From Stutzerimonas kunmingensis (lineage in GTDB: Bacteria > Pseudomonadota > Gammaproteobacteria > Pseudomonadales > Pseudomonadaceae), in NCBI RefSeq assembly GCF_014764705.1, contig NZ_JACXXG010000021.1, positions 1 through 64,000 on the forward strand: a DNA stretch of 64,000 nucleotides, read 5' to 3'. Below the pieces are notes generated by a model. The model did no database searches. It worked only from the letters and a program-made list of their open reading frames with translations, and had not been told where the DNA came from. Positions 1-9,376 of this stretch are shown piece after piece. How positions within the stretch are numbered: position 1 is the first letter of the stretch; every line of letters begins with the position of its first letter. A program made the position numbers and the translations under genes.

Positions 1-487
1 GGCGACCCTCGCGGTACAGCGTTTGCGCCGCCATGGCGGTGGCCTCGGCCTTGGCGGGCAGACCCTTGGGACGGCCACCGATCCGGCCCCGCGACCGTGC
101 GGCCGACAGGCCCGCCTGAGTCCGCTCGCGGATCAGCTCGCGCTCGAACTCGGCCAGCGAGGCGAACAGGTTGAACACCAGGCGGCCTTGGGCATGGGTG
201 GTGTCGATGGGGTCATTCAGGCTCTGCAAGCCGACCTTACGCTCTGCCAGCTCGCCGACCAGCTCGACCAGGTGCTTGAGCGAGCGCCCGAGGCGATCCA
301 GTTTCCAGATCACCACGGCATCACCCGGACGCACGTTGGCCAGCAGTTTGTCCAGTTCCGGACGGGCGCTTTTCGCGCCGCTGGCGATGTCTTGGTAGAT
401 GCGTTCGCACCCGGCCTGTTTCAGGGCATCGACTTGTAGGTCGGCTTTCTGATCCCGAGTGCTCACTCGCGCATAACCGATCTTCAT
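1..487 (-). CDS. tnpR: Serine resolvase of a Tn3-family transposon (3' end beyond window)
   Basis: Site-specific serine recombinase that would resolve transposon cointegrates at a res site. The visible 162 residues start MKIGYARVST, with the catalytic Ser in the YARVST motif, followed by the conserved KLDRLGRSLKHL and EFERELIRERT segments and the start of the C-terminal GGRPKG DNA-binding region. The gene begins at an ATG at 487 and leaves the window on the left, so its end is unseen. It differs clearly from the tniR at 4411-5025. Its upstream side is interrupted by the terminal repeat of a mercury transposon at 587. I infer that it belonged to the older Tn3-type element that received that insertion. 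Confidence 0.88.
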   Translation of the reverse strand, partial: MKIGYARVSTRDQKADLQVDALKQAGCERIYQDIASGAKSARPELDKLLANVRPGDAVVIWKLDRLGRSLKHLVELVGELAERKVGLQSLNDPIDTTHAQGRLVFNLFASLAEFERELIRERTQAGLSAARSRGRIGGRPKGLPAKAEATAMAAQTLYREGR

Positions 488-586
488 CAAAAGTACCGTT
501 TACTCGACTACGTTAGTAATAGTTGAACTTTGATAAAGCGTACCAGTTATTTGAACCGTAGCGTGGGGAGCTTAACGAACCGAGCC
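488..586. other. Putative truncated res site upstream of tnpR
   Basis: AT-rich 99-bp stretch between the tnpR start and the outer end of the mercury transposon repeat. Resolvase genes of this type have their res sites immediately upstream, and Tn5053-family elements are known to insert in or near res. I cannot delimit the individual resolvase subsites by eye, so position is the main support. Confidence 0.4.
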
Positions 587-634
587 TGTCACTTTCAGAA
601 GGCGACAGCACGAAATATCAAAAGTCGACCGCAC
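587..634. repeat. Terminal inverted repeat and TniA-type repeat of a Tn402/Tn5053-family transposon
   Basis: The 25-bp terminus at 587-611 starts TGTCACTTTCAGAAGG and ends GCAC. It agrees with the Tn402/Tn5053 family terminus (TGTC...TTTCAGAAG...GCAC) at most positions. A second 17-bp copy of its inner part lies at 618-634 (TCAAAAGTCGACCGCAC against TCAGAAGGCGACAGCAC at 595-611, 14 of 17 identical), as expected for the multiple transposase-binding repeats at these ends. The base quintet outside it is GAGCC (582-586). The opposite terminus is not in the window. Confidence 0.75.
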
Positions 635-704
635 GGTCTTTTCTGACGTTGGAGTCGCCTCAGAAAACGGAAAATAAAGCACGCTAAGGCGTAGTTCCCT
701 CGGG

Positions 705-1139
705 CTACACCGCGTCCGCACTGCGCGGTTCTTTCTTCCCTTGCAGTGACGCAATCAGCGGGCAGGAAACGTTCCCCTTCCGCGCATGGCAGGCGCACAC
801 CAAATCAGACAGCACGGCCTCCATGCGCGCCAGGTCAGCCATCCTCTCGCGCACGTCCTTGAGCTTGTGCTCGGCCAGGCTGCTGGCTTCCTCGCAATGG
901 GTGCCATCCTCCAGCCGCAGCAGCTCGGCGATCTCATCCAGGCTGAAGCCCAACCGCTGGGCTGATTTCACGAAGCGCACCCGCGTTACATCCGTCTCGC
1001 CATAGCGGCGAATGCTGCCGTAAGGCTTGTCCGGTTCCGGGAGCAAGCCCTTGCGCTGATAGAACCGGATGGTCTCCACATTGACCCCGGCCGTCCTGGC
1101 GAAAACGCCAATGGTCAGGTTCTCCAAATTGTTTTCCAT
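705..1139 (-). CDS. merR: Mercury-responsive regulator MerR
   Basis: MerR-family activator/repressor that binds the divergent mer promoter and twists it open when Hg(II) is bound. The 144 residues have an N-terminal winged helix-turn-helix (about 8-75) and a coiled dimer helix. The Hg(II) ligands are Cys82, Cys117 and Cys126, with the CACH loop at 115-118. It is nearly the same as the Tn501/Tn21 type proteins from memory. It is divergent from merT and the shared operator lies between them. Start ATG at 1139. Confidence 0.98.
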   Translation of the reverse strand: MENNLENLTIGVFARTAGVNVETIRFYQRKGLLPEPDKPYGSIRRYGETDVTRVRFVKSAQRLGFSLDEIAELLRLEDGTHCEEASSLAEHKLKDVRERMADLARMEAVLSDLVCACHARKGNVSCPLIASLQGKKEPRSADAV

Positions 1140-1144
1140 ATCGC

Positions 1145-1175
1145 TTGACTCCGTACATAACTACGGAAGTAAGCT
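1145..1175 (+). promoter_or_regulatory. merT promoter with MerR operator
   Basis: The -35 TTGACT (1145-1150) and -10 TAAGCT (1170-1175) are separated by 19 bp, the over-long spacer typical of MerR-controlled promoters. The spacer contains the dyad CCGTAC...CTACGG (about 1151-1166) where MerR binds. It drives merTPFADE and overlaps the divergent merR promoter. Confidence 0.93.
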
Positions 1176-1210
1176 TAAGCTATCCAATTCAGATTCGAAA
1201 GGACAAACGT

Positions 1211-1561
1211 ATGTCTGAACCTCAAAACGGGCGCGGCGCGCTCTTCACTGGCGGGCTGGCCGCCATCCTCGCCTCGGCTTGCTGCCTCGGGCCGCTGGTT
1301 CTGATCGCCTTGGGGTTCAGCGGCGCTTGGATCGGCAACTTGACGGTGTTGGAACCCTATCGCCCCATCTTTATCGGCGTGGCGCTGGTGGCGTTGTTCT
1401 TCGCCTGGCGGCGCATCTACCGGCCGTCAGCCGCCTGCAAACCGGGTGAGGTTTGCGCGATTCCCCAAGTGCGAGCTACTTACAAGCTCATTTTCTGGGG
1501 CGTGGCCGTGCTGGTTTTGGTCGCGCTCGGATTTCCCTACGTCGTGCCATTTTTCTATTGA
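1211..1561 (+). CDS. merT: Mercuric transport protein MerT
   Basis: Inner-membrane protein of 116 residues that takes Hg(II) from MerP and delivers it to MerA. It shows three hydrophobic segments. The Cys pair Cys24-Cys25 is in the first segment and Cys76/Cys82 are in the cytoplasmic loop, the standard MerT ligand arrangement. First gene of the mer operon, following the MerR-controlled promoter. Start ATG at 1211 is preceded by an AAAGGA ribosome site. merP follows after 15 bp. Confidence 0.97.
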   Translation: MSEPQNGRGALFTGGLAAILASACCLGPLVLIALGFSGAWIGNLTVLEPYRPIFIGVALVALFFAWRRIYRPSAACKPGEVCAIPQVRATYKLIFWGVAVLVLVALGFPYVVPFFY

Positions 1562-1576
1562 TCACAGGAGTTCACC

Positions 1577-3743
<2,167 letters not shown>

Positions 3744-3759
3744 AAAAAGGAGGTTTTCA

Positions 3760-4125
3760 ATGAGCGCCTACACCGTGTCCCGGCTGGCCCTTGATGCCGG
3801 GGTGAGCGTGCATATCGTGCGCGACTACCTGCTGCGCGGATTGCTGCGTCCGGTGGCGTGCACCCCGGGCGGCTATGGCCTGTTCGATGATGCCGCCTTG
3901 CAACGGCTGTGCTTCGTGCGGGCGGCCTTCGAGGCGGGCATCGGCCTGGACGCGCTGGCGCGGCTGTGCCGGGCGCTGGATGCTGCGGACGGCGATGAAG
4001 CGGCCGCGCAGCTTGCCGTTCTGCGCCAGTTCGTCGAGCGTCGGCGCGAAGCGTTGGCCGATCTGGAGGTGCAGTTGGCCACCATGCCGACCGAGCCGGC
4101 ACAGCACGCGGAGAGTCTGCCATGA
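3760..4125 (+). CDS. merD: Mer operon co-regulator MerD
   Basis: MerR-like protein of 121 residues that antagonises MerR at the operator and helps switch the operon off after detoxification. The N-terminal helix-turn-helix resembles MerR ([20 protein letters not shown]), while the three Hg-binding cysteines of MerR are absent, as expected for MerD. A strong AAAGGAGG ribosome site precedes the ATG at 3760. The stop overlaps merE (ATGA at 4122-4125). Confidence 0.95.
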   Translation: MSAYTVSRLALDAGVSVHIVRDYLLRGLLRPVACTPGGYGLFDDAALQRLCFVRAAFEAGIGLDALARLCRALDAADGDEAAAQLAVLRQFVERRREALADLEVQLATMPTEPAQHAESLP

Positions 4126-4358
4126 ACAGCCCCGAGCGCTTGCCGTCCGAGACGCACAAACCGATCACCGGCTACCTGTGGGGCGCGCTGGCCGTGCTCA
4201 CCTGTCCCTGCCATTTGCCGATTCTCGCCATTGTGCTGGCCGGCACGACGGCCGGCGCGTTCATCGGAGAGTACTGGGGTATCGCAGCCCTCACGCTGAC
4301 CGGTTTGTTCGTCCTGTCTGTGACACGACTGCTGCGGGCCTTCAAAGATCGATCATGA
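4122..4358 (+). CDS. merE: Broad mercury transporter MerE
   Basis: Small inner-membrane protein of 78 residues with two hydrophobic segments and the CPC pair (Cys28, Cys30) typical of MerE, which is reported to carry inorganic and methyl mercury. Last gene of the mer operon, overlapping merD by 4 bp. A 52-bp gap separates its end from the end of tniR, which points towards it. Confidence 0.95.
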   Translation: MNSPERLPSETHKPITGYLWGALAVLTCPCHLPILAIVLAGTTAGAFIGEYWGIAALTLTGLFVLSVTRLLRAFKDRS

Positions 4359-4410
4359 GCGCTTCCCATTGAGACAAACCACGCTGTCGCTACGTTGCCT
4401 CATGCCGGCA

Positions 4411-5025
4411 TCAAATTCGGCTGAGTAGCTTCTCGCCATCTGGACGTAGCTCACCCTTGGGTGAAACATGCCGATACAGGGTCTGCCGCGTGACGCCAAG
4501 TTCCTGGCACAGGTCGCCGACCTTGGTCTCTGGCTGACCCATTGCCGCCATCGCCAGCCGCAGCTTGGCGGCGGTCATCTTGAACGGCCGGCCGCCTTTC
4601 CGCCCGCGCGCGCGGGCCGAGGCTAGGCCGGCAATCGTGCGCTCCGCGATCAACTCGCGCTCGAACTCGGCCAGGGCGGCGAAGATGCCAAAGACCAGCT
4701 TGCCGGCGGCGGTCGTGGTGTCGATGGCCGCGCCGTGCCCGGTTAATACCTTCAAGCCGATGCCGCGCCCAGTCAGGTCGTGCACGGTGTTGATGAGATG
4801 TCGCAGGTCGCGTCCGAGCCGATCCAGTTTCCACACGACCAGTGTGTCGCCAGTTCGCAACGCCTTCAGGCAGCTCGTCAAGCCGGGCCGATCCTTGCGC
4901 ATGCCGGATGCCTGGTCCTCGTAAAGATGTACTGGATCGACCCCGGCGGCAATCAGCGCGTCGCGCTGCAAATCGGTAGCCTGGGAGCCGTCCGCCTTCG
5001 ATACCCGCATGTAGCCTATCAGCAT
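4411..5025 (-). CDS. tniR: TniR serine resolvase of a Tn5053-like transposon
   Basis: Resolves cointegrates of Tn402/Tn5053-type elements. The 204 residues begin MLIGYMRVSKADGSQ, with the catalytic Ser in MRVSKADG, the KLDRLGRDL helix, EFERELIAERT, and a C-terminal helix-turn-helix with GVTRQTLYRHVSPKG. I chose the ATG at 5025 because known family members start there. The frame is open for 16 further codons. In Tn5053 the res site and tniQBA should follow upstream of it. Here foreign sequence begins within about 60 bp, so the transposition genes have been lost. Confidence 0.93.
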   Translation of the reverse strand: MLIGYMRVSKADGSQATDLQRDALIAAGVDPVHLYEDQASGMRKDRPGLTSCLKALRTGDTLVVWKLDRLGRDLRHLINTVHDLTGRGIGLKVLTGHGAAIDTTTAAGKLVFGIFAALAEFERELIAERTIAGLASARARGRKGGRPFKMTAAKLRLAMAAMGQPETKVGDLCQELGVTRQTLYRHVSPKGELRPDGEKLLSRI

Positions 5026-5090
5026 GTCGTACCTGTCACATATACGTTGGTTTTTGGTTCCATTGCTCCCCAAACCCCTTGATCACGCAG

Positions 5091-5201
5091 ATGTCGCCAG
5101 CGGCCTGGCGGCACATCCTGCTGAACGGGCATTACACCTTCCAGACTGACGGCAAGTTCATCGACCTGGATGCGCTCGTGGCGGGACTGGAGCTGGGCTG
5201 A
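5091..5201 (+). pseudogene. C-terminal remnant of a Tn3-family transposase
   Basis: An open frame ending at 5201 encodes a tail with WRHILLNGHYTF and then DLDALVAGLELG. This resembles the extreme C terminus of some Tn3-family TnpA proteins. It ends inside a GGGG-terminated inverted-repeat-like sequence, which is where tnpA genes of this family end. The frame is open a little further upstream, but the junction with the tniR side cannot be placed more closely than about 5026-5090. Assignment is from memory of family tails and needs a search. Confidence 0.45.
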
Positions 5202-5233
5202 CGGAAATTTCTGGGATTCCGGCGTACAACCCC
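5196..5233. repeat. Candidate right terminal inverted repeat of a Tn3-family transposon
   Basis: Read from the outer end on the minus strand it begins GGGGTTGTACGCCGGAATCC and continues to about 5196, overlapping the stop of the transposase remnant. The GGGG end, the length near 38 bp and the overlap with the tnpA end fit Tn3-family termini. The matching left end would be outside the window. Confidence 0.45.
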
Positions 5234-5873
5234 TAAAGCGGAAGGTGAGTCGATACGTTCCGGATGGATGGGTCTTCAAGCCGTTATGGGATGTACAACT
5301 TCAGTGGCCAGAGGTAGCCGTGCTTTGCGGGCTACGTCGTCCGTCATTGAAAAACCTCTGGGCACAAGACCCAAAAGGCGACAGATTTGTTTAATGGTCG
5401 TGGGCAAACCAAAGCTCCCACCTGCGTTCCATACAGACGCTGCTCGCCGCTGCGATTAATTATGGCTTGTAGAGGTACGTTCGACGCCGAGCGGCAAGAG
5501 CCCTACGGGCTCTAACCACTCCTCATCTAAATCGGCTTTGTATCCCATCAATCACACTAAATGACTGAGGGTCTGAATTTGCTTGACCCGAGGACCGTGC
5601 GGAGAAAAATTCCATTACATGCTCCTCGGCCCTTGCACGTGCGCCTGCCAACTCGACGTCTCCCCCAGCAGTCCCCTCAACCGTAAAGAACTGTGGATGG
5701 TTCAGCCCAACCGTCGCGAGCGCCGCTTTCAGATACGGCCTCAGGAAGTCGGGTTGGCGCGCCCGATCCCCGGTGATGAGTCCGCCCGATGAGATGGCGC
5801 AATAAACCGGGCGGTCTACTGAAAGCCGCTAAATGCGCGGCTTGCGGCTATACCTATTGGAGGCACGGTTACC
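5234..5873. other. 640-bp stretch without a supported gene
   Basis: No frame here looks like a real protein. Short frames such as the one at 5583-5792 lack a good ribosome site and any recognisable motif. A small hairpin AGAGCCC-TAC-GGGCTCT lies at 5497-5513. The segment is probably flanking or eroded transposon DNA, plus the promoter region of the gene at 5874. Confidence 0.5.
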
Positions 5874-6152
5874 ATGTACAAAGCTTCTGTTCTTGGGCTC
5901 GCCTTATTCTGCGTCACCACCGGGAGCACTTTCGCTGATGACCCTGACAAGGAGTTTCGGGAGGCGGATAAGCGCTACTGGGAACACCAGAGGGAAATGG
6001 AAAAGGCAGAGCTGGAGGCGTACAAGGAACACGGGAAGTTCCATGAAGAAATGGATCGGGAAGAGCGCAAAAATTTCGAGGAAATGGAGCGAGAAGATGA
6101 CAAACGCAGGGCAGAATTCTATCGAGAGCGGGATAAGGCCTACCGTGAATAA
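5874..6152 (+). CDS. Small exported charged coiled-coil protein
   Basis: Not recognised as a named family. The 92 residues have a clean Sec signal peptide (cleavage after about Ala21, STFA-DDP). The rest is a highly charged segment rich in Glu, Lys and Arg (e.g. EREDDKRRAEFYRERDKAY) that should form one long helix or coiled coil in the periplasm. A good ribosome site (TTGGAGG) precedes the ATG. Its last codons overlap the GTG start of the lipoprotein gene at 6145, so the two are probably one operon. The position beside metal genes suggests envelope or metal stress, which is inference only. Confidence 0.7.
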   Translation: MYKASVLGLALFCVTTGSTFADDPDKEFREADKRYWEHQREMEKAELEAYKEHGKFHEEMDREERKNFEEMEREDDKRRAEFYRERDKAYRE

Positions 6153-6432
6153 TCCAATTGAGCGCTTTGACCGAAGTGCTCTTTACCGTGTCACTCGCCT
6201 GATTTCGGCCAGCTTCGGTCTCTTGCTGTGTGCTGGTTGTGTGGCTTATGGATACGACAGCTATGATCCGCGCGCCCATCATGAGCATGACGTACCGGCC
6301 GGCCACCTCCCCCCTCCAGGCGAATGCCGCATCTGGTATCCAGACCGGCCAGCAGGACAGCAACCGCCGCCAGGCAGTTGCCGTAAGTTGGAATGGCAGG
6401 TGCCTTCGGGGGCGATCCTGATTCGCGGATAG
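6145..6432 (+). CDS. Small proline-rich lipoprotein
   Basis: The 95 residues have an N-terminal hydrophobic segment and lipobox LCAGC (Cys32). They continue with HHEHD and two copies of a PPPG-x-C motif (HLPPPGECRIWYPDR and QQPPPGSCRKLEW). Such PPPGECR...PPPGxC lipoproteins occur in many proteobacteria without assigned function. The start is a GTG at 6145, overlapping the last codons of the upstream gene by 8 bp, since no ATG exists nearby in this frame. Function unknown. Confidence 0.7.
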   Translation: MNNPIERFDRSALYRVTRLISASFGLLLCAGCVAYGYDSYDPRAHHEHDVPAGHLPPPGECRIWYPDRPAGQQPPPGSCRKLEWQVPSGAILIRG

Positions 6433-6561
6433 AACTACCTTTTTCAACAGAATCGGCCAAAAGCGGTCGGTCAAAGTCTTATCCTGAGAGGGCGGGCATC
6501 TCATGTGGCATGAGGCGATCCAAGCTATGCGGTGAGCCTGCTGGGCAAGGATGGCTGCCCA

Positions 6562-6912
6562 TCACAGCAATTCGATGCCGAAGCGGCGCATTGCTAGAGC
6601 AAACAGGACGAAACATAGGCACGTTGCAAATGCGTAACCCGCCAGTGCGAGCCAGAAGCCGAAGCGAGACATTAGGAGCGGGAACATCAACAGCGCCGGT
6701 AGCGTGGGGATCACATACCAGAAGGTGTACCAGGCATGGTTGGCGATCTTCTGTCCCGGCTGATGCTCGATGTGCAGCCAGATCAAGGTCAGCGCCGTAA
6801 CTATGGGCAGGGCGGCGACGATACCGCCAATACGGTCGCCATGCTTGGCCGCTTCAGATACCAAGACCACCATCAATGCAGTGATCAGGTACTTTGTCAC
6901 TATCCAGGTCAT
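6562..6912 (-). CDS. DUF3147 family membrane protein
   Basis: Four-helix inner-membrane protein of 116 residues (MTWIVTKYLITALMVVLVSE start, later GGIVAALPIVTALTLIW and a C-terminal ALAMRRFG). The arrangement matches small DUF3147 proteins, whose role is unknown. It follows the metal-sensor repressor gene on the same strand with a 29-bp gap, so the two are likely co-transcribed and self-regulated. Confidence 0.75.
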   Translation of the reverse strand: MTWIVTKYLITALMVVLVSEAAKHGDRIGGIVAALPIVTALTLIWLHIEHQPGQKIANHAWYTFWYVIPTLPALLMFPLLMSRFGFWLALAGYAFATCLCFVLFALAMRRFGIELL

Positions 6913-6941
6913 GACGCGCTCCGCGGTGCTGCGAAAGAAGA

Positions 6942-7229
6942 TCAGAGGTACTTGGTGATCTGTTTGAAGTTGCTCAGCGCGGTGATGTCCCCCTGTTCAG
7001 CGGCCGCGAGCGCATGCTCCAGACAGTGATCGATGTGGTCCTGGATCAAAGTGCGCTTGGCCTGACAGATCGCTTTTTCTACTGCGTGTAGCTGCTGGGC
7101 AAGGTCCACGCAGGGGCGACCGGTCTCGATCATGCCGACAATGCTGCGCAGGTGGCCTTCGGCACGCTTCAACCTTTTGATGATATCGCTATGACTTTGG
7201 TGCTGATGGGCGTGTTCTTGATCGCTCAT
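6942..7229 (-). CDS. CsoR/RcnR-family metal-sensing repressor
   Basis: All-helical tetrameric repressor of 95 residues that leaves DNA when it binds its metal. The N terminus is His-rich (HAHQHQSHSD), followed by RLKRAEGHLRSIVGMIE. Cys40, His65 and Cys69 have exactly the spacing of the Cu(I) triad of CsoR. InrS-type nickel sensors share that triad plus N-terminal His, so the metal cannot be fixed from sequence. Start ATG at 7229 follows the family, although the frame is open upstream. It is divergent from the His-rich gene at 7345, with a perfect C-tract/G-tract operator in between. Confidence 0.88.
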   Translation of the reverse strand: MSDQEHAHQHQSHSDIIKRLKRAEGHLRSIVGMIETGRPCVDLAQQLHAVEKAICQAKRTLIQDHIDHCLEHALAAAEQGDITALSNFKQITKYL

Positions 7230-7268
7230 GCCTTGAGTCCCATGCCTCGATGACTTACGCTTCGATCC

Positions 7269-7287
7269 TATCCCCCCGGGGGGGATA
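7269..7287. promoter_or_regulatory. CsoR/RcnR-type operator
   Basis: TATCCCCCCGGGGGGGATA is a perfect 19-bp palindrome around the central G at 7278. It lies 40 bp upstream of the repressor gene and 57 bp upstream of the divergent gene at 7345. A/T-flanked C-tract/G-tract palindromes are the known operator type for this repressor family. It probably controls both directions. Confidence 0.85.
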
Positions 7288-7344
7288 TGGCAAACCGGCC
7301 GTTGTCGTCGGGCGGCCAGCCGAATCTGCAATCGAAGACACATC

Positions 7345-7704
7345 ATGCTCAGTAAACCGGTCAGCGCTCAGTTAACGTTTGTCCTTGCCCTCGTCATGCT
7401 AATGGCATGGGCCGGGCATAGCGCCGCACTTGGCCCTGGGGTGAGCCAAGGTGGGTGGAACGGCGGGGACCATGCTCATGCTCATTCCCAAAGCACGGGT
7501 ATTTCGGTCTGTGCCAGATGCGCGGATCACTACCACTCCACGCTTACCGCCGACCACGTGCACGAAACGCCATACCTGAGTACGCTTCTCACCGTCAGTA
7601 CGCTGCCAGAGCGTCCGCAGCCGATAGAAGCCACGCGCTACGTCATCCCTCCCAGTCCGATCTTCCTGATCGAGCGGCCACCACGCCCAAGATTCGCACT
7701 CTGA
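7345..7704 (+). CDS. Small exported His-rich protein
   Basis: Not a named family. The 119 residues have a signal peptide or N-terminal anchor (about 1-28, ending HSAALG). Then comes a His-rich stretch with HAHAHS, a CARC pair and HYHS...HVHE, followed by a proline-rich tail. The residues look suited to binding Cu, Ni, Co or Zn in the periplasm. First gene of the run controlled by the 7269 operator. The HupE/UreJ-like gene follows after 46 bp. Metal binding is inferred from composition. Confidence 0.7.
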   Translation: MLSKPVSAQLTFVLALVMLMAWAGHSAALGPGVSQGGWNGGDHAHAHSQSTGISVCARCADHYHSTLTADHVHETPYLSTLLTVSTLPERPQPIEATRYVIPPSPIFLIERPPRPRFAL

Positions 7705-7750
7705 CAACGGCCGCTATGCGGCCAATACCACTGTCACGTAGGACTCAACT

Positions 7751-8488
7751 ATGCATTCGCTATCCATGTGCGATATGGGCGCATTTTCCGCGCGCCCAAA
7801 CCGCTCGCTAATACTGCTGCTCTTGTTCACCGCATTGCTATTTCTCGGCATGCCTGACGCGCTGGCCCACGCTGTTGCCGAGGGCGACAAGGGCTTTATC
7901 CAGGAAAGCTCCGGGGTGATGGTGCTGCCGTTCATCTACATGGGCGCCAAGCACATGATCACCGGCTACGACCATCTGTTGTTTCTCTTTGGGGTGATCT
8001 TCTTTCTCTACCGCCTGAAAGACGTGGGGCTCTACGTCACCCTGTTCGCCGTGGGCCACACCGTGACGCTGCTGCTCGGTGTATTGGCGGAAATCACCAT
8101 CAGCTCCTATGTGATCGACGCCATCATCGGTTTCTCGGTGGTGTACAAGGCCCTGGATAACCTGGGCGCCTTCCAGCGCTGGTTCGGCCACCAGCCGAAC
8201 ACCAAAGCGGCCACGTTGATTTTCGGTTTGCTGCATGGCTTCGGCCTGGCAACCAAAATCCAGGAGTACGAGATCTCCGCGGATGGCCTGGTCGCCAACC
8301 TAATCGCCTTCAACGTCGGAGTCGAAATTGGCCAGCTACTGGCGCTGAGCGCCATTTTGATCGTCATGGGCTACTGGCGACGAACCGCCAGCTTCTGGCG
8401 CCATGCCTACACCGCTAACGTCGCCATGATGAGCGCCGGTTTCCTCTTGATGGGTTACCAGCTCACCGGCCTGATCGTCTCTCAGTAA
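7751..8488 (+). CDS. HupE/UreJ-like membrane protein
   Basis: Inner-membrane protein of 245 residues with a signal-like first helix and about six further hydrophobic segments. It carries the family hallmark GAKHMITGYDHLLFLFGV and later HTVTLLLGV and GLLHGFGLA. HupE/UreJ proteins are nickel/cobalt permeases, although this subgroup is not well characterised. Conserved His and Asp in the helices are intact. It lies in the metal-sensor regulated run, 12 bp before the anchor protein gene. Transport of Ni, Co or Cu is inference. Confidence 0.82.
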   Translation: MHSLSMCDMGAFSARPNRSLILLLLFTALLFLGMPDALAHAVAEGDKGFIQESSGVMVLPFIYMGAKHMITGYDHLLFLFGVIFFLYRLKDVGLYVTLFAVGHTVTLLLGVLAEITISSYVIDAIIGFSVVYKALDNLGAFQRWFGHQPNTKAATLIFGLLHGFGLATKIQEYEISADGLVANLIAFNVGVEIGQLLALSAILIVMGYWRRTASFWRHAYTANVAMMSAGFLLMGYQLTGLIVSQ

Positions 8489-8500
8489 GGAATTCTCAGC

Positions 8501-9163
8501 ATGTTCAATACCAAGCTTCCAACCCAGTGTGAATTGCCAACCAGCCGCCAGCTGCTGCGCTCCACTGTGATCGCCGTGGGTGTTGCCGCAGCGTTACTGG
8601 TCACCGTAGTGATGCCTTCTGAATATGCCATCGACCCCACGGGCGTCGGCCGTGTACTTGGCCTGACTCAGATGGGTGAAATGAAAGAAATTCTCGCCGA
8701 AGAAGCGGCTGCGGATGCAGCTGTCCCGCCAGCAGCGGCCCCGGTCGTACAAGCCCCCGCGTCTAGTCAGGTGGCGCCTCAGGAGCAAGTTGCGGCAGCA
8801 ACTGTGGCTGAGCCGGTAGCAGAGCCGCAGCCCGCCCTGAAGTCCGATGAAGTGACTGTCACGCTGAAGCCGGGCGAGGCCAGTGAAATTAAGCTGGAGA
8901 TGCTGGACAAGGCCACGGTCAGCTACGAGTGGGCAACCGATGGCGTTCCGGTCAATCACGACACCCATGGCGAGCCCTATAACGGCCCGAAGGGCTATTA
9001 CCACAGCTACAGCAAGGCCAAGCAGGTCAAAGGTGATAAAGGCGAATTCACTGCCATTTTCGACGGCACCCACGGCTGGTTCTGGCGAAACCGTAGCAAC
9101 CGTGACGTGACGATTACGCTCAAGACCAAGGGTGAGTACCTGAGCGTCAAACGCGTTATCTAA
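8501..9163 (+). CDS. Transmembrane anchor protein with C-terminal beta domain
   Basis: The 220 residues have one membrane helix (about 21-43) after a short cytoplasmic tail. An Ala/Pro/Val/Gln-rich linker (about 65-110) follows. The C-terminal compact domain (about 112-220) has LKPGEASEIKLEMLDK, NGPKGYYHSYSKAK and FDGTHGWFWRN. Proteins of this kind are annotated only as transmembrane anchor proteins and are often found beside HupE/UreJ genes. The periplasmic domain is Tyr/Trp/His-rich and may dock or sense the permease or its metal. Ribosome site TAAGGA precedes the ATG. A hairpin terminator follows. Confidence 0.78.
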   Translation: MFNTKLPTQCELPTSRQLLRSTVIAVGVAAALLVTVVMPSEYAIDPTGVGRVLGLTQMGEMKEILAEEAAADAAVPPAAAPVVQAPASSQVAPQEQVAAATVAEPVAEPQPALKSDEVTVTLKPGEASEIKLEMLDKATVSYEWATDGVPVNHDTHGEPYNGPKGYYHSYSKAKQVKGDKGEFTAIFDGTHGWFWRNRSNRDVTITLKTKGEYLSVKRVI

Positions 9164-9170
9164 GAGAAAT

Positions 9171-9200
9171 AGCCCCAGCGTCATGGGCGCCGGGGCTTTT
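9171..9200 (+). terminator. Rho-independent terminator
   Basis: GCCCCAGCG and CGCCGGGGC form a stem with one mismatch around a short loop, followed by TTTT. It stands 8 bp after the stop of the anchor protein gene and partly separates it from the small lipoprotein gene at 9232. Confidence 0.75.
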
Positions 9201-9231
9201 ACATCCCTGATCGATATTGAAGGAATACATC

Positions 9232-9360
9232 ATGACGAATTCAATTACGCTGAGCCGCTCCCTGCTGCTGGTTTGTTTACTAGGTCTGCTGTCGGCATGT
9301 GGCGGCAGCGAGCCGGAGACGCAAGCTGAAGTCGAAAGTCACGGTCATTCTCACGACTAA
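9232..9360 (+). CDS. 42-residue His-tailed lipoprotein
   Basis: Very short gene with a clear ribosome site (GAAGGAATACATC before ATG). The product has a Lys-poor hydrophobic N terminus, the lipobox LLSAC (Cys23) and an acidic mature part of only 20 residues ending SHGHSHD. The His-rich tail suggests weak metal binding at the membrane surface. It lies just past a terminator, so its expression may be lower than, or separate from, the permease operon. Easily missed by gene callers. Function unknown. Confidence 0.68.
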   Translation: MTNSITLSRSLLLVCLLGLLSACGGSEPETQAEVESHGHSHD

Positions 9361-9376
9361 GAGGCGGAAAGTTGTC

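Noticed and set aside
5583..5792. 69-residue plus-strand frame in the 5234-5873 gap
   Set aside because: No good ribosome site, no signal or motif; composition does not look coding.
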